A stretch of DNA of 64,000 nt, from NCBI GenBank assembly GCA_003402375.1, contig QFXJ01000045.1, forward strand, positions 169,290 to 233,289, given 5' to 3'. Position numbers and translations under genes: made by a program. This stretch comes from Candidatus Nitrotoga sp. CP45 (GTDB lineage Bacteria > Pseudomonadota > Gammaproteobacteria > Burkholderiales > Gallionellaceae). The notes below the pieces were generated by a model, which was given only the letters and a program-made list of their open reading frames with translations, was not told the DNA's origin and did no database searches. Below are positions 56,606 through 64,000 of the stretch, in pieces (positions within the stretch are counted from its first letter, which is position 1; every line of letters starts with the position of its first letter).

Positions 56606-57358
56606 ATGAAAAATGCACGGGTATATTTGATAGGGGCAGGGCCAGGCAGTTTGGAGCTGCTGACTTTGGGTGCAGTGCGGGCCATTGGACTAGCGGATGC
56701 CATTCTGATTGATGATTTAGTGAACCCTGATGTTCTGGAATTTGCCCGAGGCAACGCGCAGATTGTTCATGTGGGGAAACGCGGAGGGTGTAACTCTACG
56801 CCACAAACATTCATCCACAAGCAGATGATTTCATTGGCGCGTGCAGGCAAGGTGGTAGCGCGCATCAAGGGCGGTGATCCGTTTATGTTCGGGCGCGGGG
56901 GTGAGGAGCTACAAGCTTTGCGGCAAGCCGGTATTTCGGTATCTGTGATTAGTGGCATTACTTCCGGCATGGCAGTTACGGCTTCTTTGAACATTCCGCT
57001 AACGCATAGAAACTGCACGCATGGCGTAACCTTTGTCACGGGTCATACGCAAGGAGCAGAGGAACCGAATTGGCAAGCATTGGCGGCGACGGGCACCACT
57101 CTGGTTATATATATGGGCATGTCCAATTTAGGGCTCATCGTGCAGCAATTGATAGCGAATGGGTTATCGGTAGATATGCCCGCAGCCGCAATCCAAAACG
57201 GTACGCTGCCTAATCAGCGGCAAGTATTGGCCACGCTGGGGAAACTTGAATCCTTGGTAGTTGCCGAAAAAATGGCTAGCCCGGCGATCGTGGTTATTGG
57301 CGAAGTAGTGCGATTTGCCGAAATGGGGGAGCAAATTTCGCAGCAATTGGCCGCATAA
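56606..57358 (+). CDS. cobA: Uroporphyrinogen-III C-methyltransferase (siroheme synthesis)
   Basis: VYLIGAGPGSLELLTLGAVRAIGLADAILIDDLV; VARIKGGDPFMFGRGGEE. Confidence 0.93.
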   Translation: MKNARVYLIGAGPGSLELLTLGAVRAIGLADAILIDDLVNPDVLEFARGNAQIVHVGKRGGCNSTPQTFIHKQMISLARAGKVVARIKGGDPFMFGRGGEELQALRQAGISVSVISGITSGMAVTASLNIPLTHRNCTHGVTFVTGHTQGAEEPNWQALAATGTTLVIYMGMSNLGLIVQQLIANGLSVDMPAAAIQNGTLPNQRQVLATLGKLESLVVAEKMASPAIVVIGEVVRFAEMGEQISQQLAA

Positions 57359-57382
57359 AAATTTGTAAATAGGAGTGATGTC

Positions 57383-59806
57383 ATGAAAAAAATGAAGCTG
57401 GTTATGGTAGGTAATGGAATGGCGGGTGTACGGACTTTGGAAGAGTTATTGAAACTGACGCCCGATTTGTATGACATTACCGTATTTGGTGCCGAGCCTT
57501 ATCCTAATTACAACCGCATCATGTTGTCCCCGGTATTGGCGGGCGAACAAGGCATCCAGGATATTATCCTGAACGATATTGACTGGTATAAGCAAAACAA
57601 TATCACCTTGCATCTGAACAAAAAGGTTGCGCATATCGCCCGAAAAAATAAGGTAGTGGTGGCTGAGGATGGTACCGAAGCCGAATACGATAGATTGTTG
57701 CTGGCGACGGGTTCCAGTTCCTTCATTTTGCCGGTTCCTGGCAAGGAATTGGCGGGTGTGGTTGGCTACCGGGATATTCAAGATACCAAAGCGATGATAG
57801 CCGCAGCGGAAAAATATAAGCATGCGGTGGTTATCGGCGGCGGCCTGCTCGGGCTGGAAGCCGCCAATGGTTTGGCGCTTAGAGGTATGGATGTCACCGT
57901 GGTGCATCTCATGTCATGGCTGATGGAACGTCAACTGGATGACAATTCAGCCCAAATGCTGCAATCCGCTTTGGAAGCCAAAGGTTTGAAATTTATGTTG
58001 GAGCAGCAAACGCAAGAGCTGGTCAGCGATGATCATGGCCGCGTAAAGTCGATTCGTTTCAAGGATGGCAGTGAGATTCCTGCTGACCTGGTGGTGATGG
58101 CGGTTGGCATTCGCCCGAATGTTGCGCTGGCAGAAGCAGCCGGGATTTACTGTAATCGCGGTATTGTGGTGAGCGATACCATGCAAACCTATGACCCTAG
58201 TATCTATGCAGTGGGTGAGTGCGTTTCACATCGCGGTATCGCTTATGGTTTGGTCGCCCCGCTATTCGACATGGCCAAGGTCTGTGCCAATCATCTGGCG
58301 CGCATGGGAATCGCATACTACCAAGGCTCGGTTACCTCGACCAAGCTCAAAGTTACCGGAGTAGATTTGTTTTCGGCCGGGAATTTTACTGGTAGCAATG
58401 AAACGAATGAGATCGTCATGCACGATGTCAGTGGCGGGCGATACAAAAAATTGGTACTGAACAACAATACGCTGATCGGCGCAGTGATGTATGGCGATAC
58501 CAAGGATAGCTCGTGGTATTTCCAGATGATACGTGATGGCAAAAATGTCTCCGAAATCCGTGACCAATTAATATTTGGCCAATCCCATCTCGGCAATGCT
58601 GGCTCTCAAGGGCAAAACCTTGCGGCCACCATGACAAACGCGATGGAAGTCTGTGGCTGCAATGGAGTATGCAAAGGGACTATCGTCAAGGCAATCAAGG
58701 AAAAAGGCCTATTCACGTTGGAGGATGTACGCAAGCACACCAAGGCTTCAGCTTCCTGTGGTTCATGTACCGGTCTGGTCGAACAAATTCTCGCTTCCAC
58801 CGTTGGAGGCGCTTATGCGCCACCCGCTACGACTGTGAAGCCTTTATGTGACTGCACTGCTCACAGTCATGAAGAAGTGCGCAAAGCAATTCGCGAGGAA
58901 AAGTTGATTTCGATCTCGCAAACCATGGCGTTCCTTAACTGGAACACCACAAATGGATGTGCCAAGTGTAGGCCGGCATTAAATTTTTACCTGCTATGCG
59001 CTTGGCCGCATGAAGCAAAGGACGATCCACAATCACGCTACATTAATGAGCGCGCCAACGCCAATATACAAAAGGACGGTACATTCTCGGTAGTGCCGCG
59101 TATGTACGGCGGTATAACCACTCCGCAGCAGCTGCGTCGCATCGCTGATGTAGCAGAAAAATACAACATTCCGACGGTTAAGGTGACAGGCGGACAACGT
59201 ATAGATTTGCTCGGCGTAAAAAAAACAGATTTGCCGAAGGTGTGGGCAGATCTGGACATGCCATCAGGCTACGCCTATGCAAAAGCTTTGCGCACGGTCA
59301 AAACTTGTGTGGGCAGCGAGTGGTGCCGATTCGGTGTGCAAGATTCGACGCAGATGGGTATCGACATCGAACGCGCGTTTGACCATATGTGGATGCCGCA
59401 CAAATTCAAGGTTGCCGTGTCTGGCTGCCCGCGTAACTGTGCGGAATCAGGCATTAAAGATGTGGGCATAATCGGCGTGGAATCAGGTTGGGAAATCTAT
59501 GTGGCGGGTAACGGCGGTATCAAGACTGTGGTCGCGCAATTTCTGGTGAAGGTAAAGACTCATGATGAAGTGATGGAGTACACCGGCGCATTCGCCCAGC
59601 TTTATCGCGAAGAAGCGCATTACCTAGACCGCACAGTACATTACGTCGAACGGGTTGGTCTGGACCATGTCAAGAAACACGTGGTAGAGAATGCAGCCAA
59701 TCGTAAAGCGCTATATGCAAGATTGCTTTATGCGTTACAGGGTGCAACAAACCCATGGGCCAAAGAAAACATCAATGCGCGTGAATTCGAATCGCTGGCA
59801 ATTTAA
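57383..59806 (+). CDS. nirB: Assimilatory-type nitrite reductase large subunit
   Basis: FAD/NAD domains; BFD-type CGCNGVCKGTIV...CGSCTGLVE; siroheme motif CVGSEWCRFG...SGCPRNCAES. Confidence 0.96.
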   Translation: MKKMKLVMVGNGMAGVRTLEELLKLTPDLYDITVFGAEPYPNYNRIMLSPVLAGEQGIQDIILNDIDWYKQNNITLHLNKKVAHIARKNKVVVAEDGTEAEYDRLLLATGSSSFILPVPGKELAGVVGYRDIQDTKAMIAAAEKYKHAVVIGGGLLGLEAANGLALRGMDVTVVHLMSWLMERQLDDNSAQMLQSALEAKGLKFMLEQQTQELVSDDHGRVKSIRFKDGSEIPADLVVMAVGIRPNVALAEAAGIYCNRGIVVSDTMQTYDPSIYAVGECVSHRGIAYGLVAPLFDMAKVCANHLARMGIAYYQGSVTSTKLKVTGVDLFSAGNFTGSNETNEIVMHDVSGGRYKKLVLNNNTLIGAVMYGDTKDSSWYFQMIRDGKNVSEIRDQLIFGQSHLGNAGSQGQNLAATMTNAMEVCGCNGVCKGTIVKAIKEKGLFTLEDVRKHTKASASCGSCTGLVEQILASTVGGAYAPPATTVKPLCDCTAHSHEEVRKAIREEKLISISQTMAFLNWNTTNGCAKCRPALNFYLLCAWPHEAKDDPQSRYINERANANIQKDGTFSVVPRMYGGITTPQQLRRIADVAEKYNIPTVKVTGGQRIDLLGVKKTDLPKVWADLDMPSGYAYAKALRTVKTCVGSEWCRFGVQDSTQMGIDIERAFDHMWMPHKFKVAVSGCPRNCAESGIKDVGIIGVESGWEIYVAGNGGIKTVVAQFLVKVKTHDEVMEYTGAFAQLYREEAHYLDRTVHYVERVGLDHVKKHVVENAANRKALYARLLYALQGATNPWAKENINAREFESLAI

Positions 59807-59819
59807 AAAGGGGCAAATC

Positions 59820-60131
59820 ATGAACACTTGGCATGAAGTCACAACCTTAGAAGAAATACCACCTCTGGGCGCGCGCGTGGTTACGACAAAACAGGGGGAC
59901 ATCGCACTGTTCCGTACTGCGGAGGGAGAGGTATTTGCGCTGCTCGACCGGTGTCCGCATAAAGGTGGCCATCTGTCACAAGGCATCGTATTCGGGAAAA
60001 AAGTTGCCTGCCCGTTGCATAGCTGGAATATCTGCCTGGATGACGGCAAAGCAGTGGCGCCAGACGTAGGGTGCACGCGCTCTTATCCAGTCAAGGTAGA
60101 AAATAATGTGGTGTATTTATCGCTTGCATAA
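59820..60131 (+). CDS. nirD: Nitrite reductase small subunit
   Basis: Rieske-like CPHKGGHLSQGIVFGKKVACPLHSW. Confidence 0.95.
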   Translation: MNTWHEVTTLEEIPPLGARVVTTKQGDIALFRTAEGEVFALLDRCPHKGGHLSQGIVFGKKVACPLHSWNICLDDGKAVAPDVGCTRSYPVKVENNVVYLSLA

Positions 60132-60172
60132 AGTTACAGAATTATCCGAAGGTTAATTTCATAACGTTAAAG

Positions 60173-60988
60173 GTGATGAAAATGGATTACGTGCAACCTA
60201 TCAAGTTAATAGCGCAACTTGTTGTTGTCGGCGAAAAAAAAGCGTCTCTCAGTGTTAGGGATATGCTGCTTCGGGGTTTTCTTTCCGGGGTGCTGCTGGG
60301 TTTTGCGACTGCACTTGCGTTCAGGGTCTCAGATGGATTTACGGGAGGTGCGGCTGCACTGGTGATGGGGGTTATTTTTCCTGTCGGCTTTGTGATGATC
60401 GTACTACTCGGTTTGGAATTGGTTACAGGCAGCTTTGCGTTGCTACCGATGAGTGTCGCTGATGGAAAAATAAGTGGCAGGGAAATGTTGCGGAATTGGG
60501 GCTGGGTTTTCCTCGGGAATTTGCTGGGCAGCCTGTTTTTTGGTGGGTTGCTGGCCTTGGCATTGACTGGAACTTCGCCTGCCCCGGGTGGCCGATTGGC
60601 AGAAAAAATTATTGCGGTCGCTCAGGCTAAAACGCTTGCTTACCAGCACGCAGGTTCAATTGGCTGGCTCGCTGCCTTGATCAATGGCATTCTCTGTAAT
60701 TGGATGGTGACTTTGGGCGTAGTGTTAGGTTTGATCTCTACCTCAACGATTGGAAAAATCATTGCTCCCTGGTTGCCAATCATGACATTTTTTGCACTTG
60801 GGTTTGAACACTGTGTCGTCAATATGTTCGTCATACCTACCGCAATTCTATTGGGTGCTGATATCAGTGTTTATCAATGGTGGTTCTGGAATCAAGTTCC
60901 GGTCACCCTGGGAAATTTAATTGGAGGTTCGATTTGTACCGGCATGCTCTTGTATGCTACATATGGCAGAACAAACAAACATGCTTAA
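60173..60988 (+). CDS. Formate/nitrite transporter family protein
   Basis: FNT fold: ELVTGSFALLPM, GILCNWMVTLGV, FFALGFEHCVVNMFVIP. Confidence 0.92.
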   Translation: MMKMDYVQPIKLIAQLVVVGEKKASLSVRDMLLRGFLSGVLLGFATALAFRVSDGFTGGAAALVMGVIFPVGFVMIVLLGLELVTGSFALLPMSVADGKISGREMLRNWGWVFLGNLLGSLFFGGLLALALTGTSPAPGGRLAEKIIAVAQAKTLAYQHAGSIGWLAALINGILCNWMVTLGVVLGLISTSTIGKIIAPWLPIMTFFALGFEHCVVNMFVIPTAILLGADISVYQWWFWNQVPVTLGNLIGGSICTGMLLYATYGRTNKHA

Positions 60989-61219
60989 TTGTAAGGATGG
61001 TTACGGTGCATCAATGTGACGGTTGCCGGAAGGGTAGCTGTCACAATAGAATAAAATCTGGTTTTGCTTTACTGTAAATTTGCGGTGAATTTTTTGCAAT
61101 GATTGCAATTGTTTAAAAAACCCCCTGATGAAACCATTCTGTATATTTGTCGCCCAACGTTTTTAGGCGGGCGATGGATTTTTTAATAAACCATGGAGTA
61201 ATTATTTCAAAGAGTGAAA

Positions 61220-62266
61220 ATGCTTGTAGCCGACACCTTTCTACCTACCTTTGAATACCTTGCTACTGCAGTTATTTTGCTGGATGAGCAATCGCATATC
61301 ACTTATCTTAATTCGGCTGCGGAAAACCTGTTTGCCTTAAGTAGCAAAAGTCTGATCGGTTATCCGATACAGCATATTTTCACCCACACTGAGCAACTGA
61401 CTGCTGCAATGCAGCATGCAGTAACCAACAATGCCAGCTATATCGAACATGACTTGATGCTTGGCATACCGCCGCATGGCAAGCTGCATTTGCGTTGCGC
61501 CGCTACGCCACTGCAATTAAACAACTATTTGCTACTTGAATTTCATACGATTGATCGCTCGCTAAAATTAGCGCGTGAAGAACAGATGTTAGACCAGACT
61601 CAAGCTAACCGCCTTCTGCTACGCAACTTGGCACATGAAATCAAGAACCCGTTGGGTGGCATACGGGGTGCTGCACAATTGCTGGAACATGAACTAGAGA
61701 AGCCCGGTTTACGTGAATACACTCAGGTCGTTATTCAGGAAACTGACCGTTTGGTTTCGCTAATGGAAAAACTGCTTACCCCGCAACATAAACCCAATTT
61801 ATGTTCTTCCCTTAACATTCATGAAGTACTTGAAAGGGTGCGTAGCGTGGTTCTAGCTGAATTCCCAGAAAAATTGTCTATCCGGCGTGATTACGACATC
61901 AGCCTGCCAGTACTCACGGGCGACAAGGAGCAACTTATTCAGGCAATCCTCAATCTTGTACGTAATGCTGCACAGTCCATGCAGGGACAAGGCAATATTG
62001 TGCTACGCACACGCATCTCGCGCCAAATAACTTTGATGAAAAAACGCCATCGCTTGGCTGTAATCGTTCAGGTCATTGACGATGGCCCGGGCATCCCCGT
62101 ACATTTACAAGATAAAATATTTTATCCACTGGTCACAGGCCGTGACAATGGTCATGGCCTGGGACTGACCCTGGCGCAAGATTTTGTCAGCCAACATGAA
62201 GGCAGCATAGAGTTTGACAGTGAACCGGGACGTACCTGCTTCTCTGTAATGTTGCCACTAAAATAA
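61220..62266 (+). CDS. ntrB: Nitrogen regulation sensor kinase NtrB
   Basis: PAS domain; LLRNLAHEIKNPLGGIRGAAQLLEHEL H-box; GHGLGLTLAQDFVSQHEG. Confidence 0.95.
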   Translation: MLVADTFLPTFEYLATAVILLDEQSHITYLNSAAENLFALSSKSLIGYPIQHIFTHTEQLTAAMQHAVTNNASYIEHDLMLGIPPHGKLHLRCAATPLQLNNYLLLEFHTIDRSLKLAREEQMLDQTQANRLLLRNLAHEIKNPLGGIRGAAQLLEHELEKPGLREYTQVVIQETDRLVSLMEKLLTPQHKPNLCSSLNIHEVLERVRSVVLAEFPEKLSIRRDYDISLPVLTGDKEQLIQAILNLVRNAAQSMQGQGNIVLRTRISRQITLMKKRHRLAVIVQVIDDGPGIPVHLQDKIFYPLVTGRDNGHGLGLTLAQDFVSQHEGSIEFDSEPGRTCFSVMLPLK

Positions 62267-62288
62267 AGTGAACAAAATGGGAGCCAAT

Positions 62289-63686
62289 ATGAAACCTGTT
62301 TGGGTCATTGACGATGACCGTTCCATACGCTGGGTTCTGGAAAAAGCTTTGACACGTTCAGATATTAACTTTACAAGTTTTGCTTCGGCCGATGAAGCTT
62401 TAACCGCGCTGCGGCATAGTACGCCGCAAGTGGTCATTAGTGATATCCGTATGCCCGGCAGCTCTGGGCTGGATTTTTTGCAAAAAATACGGGAAAGGAT
62501 TCCGAGTTTGCCAGTCATTATCATGACTGCTTATTCTGATCTGGAAAGTGCGGTGTCGGCATTTCAAGGTGGCGCTTTTGAGTATCTGCCCAAACCGTTT
62601 GACGTCGACCAGGCTGTCGCACTAATCCGCCGCGCATTAGAACAAAGCCTGCGTACTGATGCACCTACAGAAGAGCAATCAGCCGCACCTGCACCAGATA
62701 TCCTGGGACAAGCGCCAGCGATGCAAGAAGTATTCCGCGCTATTGGACGGCTCGCACACTCCCATGCAACTGTGATTATCAACGGCGAATCTGGCACCGG
62801 CAAGGAGCTGGTAGCGCAAGCTCTGCACCGCCACAGCCCGCGCGCCAACGAACCCTTCATCGCCATTAACACTGCGGCTATTCCAAAAGATTTACTCGAA
62901 TCGGAGTTGTTTGGCCATGAGCGTGGTGCGTTTACCGGCGCGGCTAGCACCCGCCGTGGCCGTTTTGAGCAAGCCGAAGGGGGCACACTGTTTCTTGACG
63001 AAATCGGCGACATGCCGGCGGAGCTGCAAACACGTTTATTGCGTGTGCTGTCGGACAAAAATTATTATCGCGTTGGAGGGCATCAGCCGATTAAAACCAA
63101 TGTACGTATTATCGCCGCCACGCACCAGAATCTGGATGAGCGGGTAAAAGAAGGCTTGTTTCGTGAAGATTTATTTCACCGTCTCAACGTCATCCGTCTG
63201 CGTTTGCCTCCACTACGTGAACGGCGTGAGGATATTCCCTTGTTGGCGAAATATTTTTTGCATAAAAAAGCAGGTGAACTTGCTGTTGAACAAAAGACCT
63301 TCAGCGAGGACACACTGAATTATCTTGCAACACAGAATTTTCCCGGCAATGTGCGGCAATTGGAAAACCTTTGTCATTGGCTCACTGTAATGACGCCATC
63401 ACAACAGATAGAAATTGCCGATCTGCCACTTGAATGGCGAGAAGCGTCCGCTGTCACTGACGCTCCATCCAACGATTGGCTTTGTGAATTGGGTCTTCAA
63501 GTTACGCTTGCATTGCAACGTGGCGATCAAAATATACTAGACAGTTTAAACCAGCAGTTCGAACGCACACTTATCACCCAGGCGCTTAAACACACTGACG
63601 GTAGGCGCATAGAAGCCGCGGCACTTCTGGGTATGGGGCGCAATACGATGACACGCAAGATTCAGGAATTGGGATTGGATCAATAA
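62289..63686 (+). CDS. ntrC: Sigma54-dependent response regulator NtrC
   Basis: Receiver DDDRSIRWVLEKAL; GESGTGKELVAQALH; GAFTGA; C-terminal Fis HTH. Confidence 0.97.
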   Translation: MKPVWVIDDDRSIRWVLEKALTRSDINFTSFASADEALTALRHSTPQVVISDIRMPGSSGLDFLQKIRERIPSLPVIIMTAYSDLESAVSAFQGGAFEYLPKPFDVDQAVALIRRALEQSLRTDAPTEEQSAAPAPDILGQAPAMQEVFRAIGRLAHSHATVIINGESGTGKELVAQALHRHSPRANEPFIAINTAAIPKDLLESELFGHERGAFTGAASTRRGRFEQAEGGTLFLDEIGDMPAELQTRLLRVLSDKNYYRVGGHQPIKTNVRIIAATHQNLDERVKEGLFREDLFHRLNVIRLRLPPLRERREDIPLLAKYFLHKKAGELAVEQKTFSEDTLNYLATQNFPGNVRQLENLCHWLTVMTPSQQIEIADLPLEWREASAVTDAPSNDWLCELGLQVTLALQRGDQNILDSLNQQFERTLITQALKHTDGRRIEAAALLGMGRNTMTRKIQELGLDQ

Positions 63687-63925
63687 ATAGCGGCGATATT
63701 ATTTTATTTTTCATCACTTGGTAAAAACCACCAGCTTTAGCTGGTGTATTTAGAGTTTTAAACACTGTGTGAGCTTTATTACACGCTCTGTGGATATGGT
63801 TTTAGCGTAGTCCGCCACGGTTCGCCCACATTTAGTGGGCAGCGGACGTAGTCTCAACCCACCTACTTTATAGACCCGGCACGATTTATAAATGAACTTA
63901 TCTTGGTTTTCGATGTTCATAGGGT

Positions 63926-64000
63926 ATGGAAAAAGAAGATGCCCGCAAGCAGTCGCGAGAAGTACTGCATGAACGCCGCAAGCAAGTCATTCGTATGCAC
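63926..64000 (+). mobile_element. Start of IS630-like transposase ORF (runs off window)
   Basis: MEKEDARKQSREVLHERRKQVIRMH, typical N-terminus of IS630-type helix-turn-helix transposases. Confidence 0.6.

Overview
This 64 kb window is a betaproteobacterial-looking chromosome segment. The ssrA tag reads ANDETYALAA, and a Nitrosomonadales/Gallionellales-type origin is my inference. Core loci: minCDE, ssrA, dinG-like helicase, bamD, rluD/pgeF, lysC, a yqjD/yqjE-like trio, glnK-amtB, and cobA-nirBD-FNT transporter-ntrBC. Accessory or defence-like loci: (i) a minus-strand type I R-M operon (58-aa HTH ORF missing from the ORF track, then hsdR, DUF559 nuclease, hsdM, hsdS, rhuM, a hypothetical, and a decayed TOTE-type helicase remnant); (ii) a plus-strand cluster of a DUF2779 double-nuclease protein, a WYL regulator and a GmrSD-like DUF262/HNH protein, which is my best candidate for an under-described defence module; (iii) a TetR-controlled redox cassette (DUF4242, a 59-aa Fe-S protein missing from the track, an SQR-like flavoprotein, DUF1641); (iv) a guanidine-II (mini-ykkC) riboswitch on a sugE/gdx exporter; (v) a RAYT transposase with REP-like repeats and a second RAYT fragment; (vi) ccdAB, an IS110 remnant and the start of an IS630-like transposase at the right edge. 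Regulatory reading gives sigma54 promoters plus NtrC-like sites upstream of both glnK-amtB and cobA-nirBD. All calls come from reading the sequence; no database searches were run.
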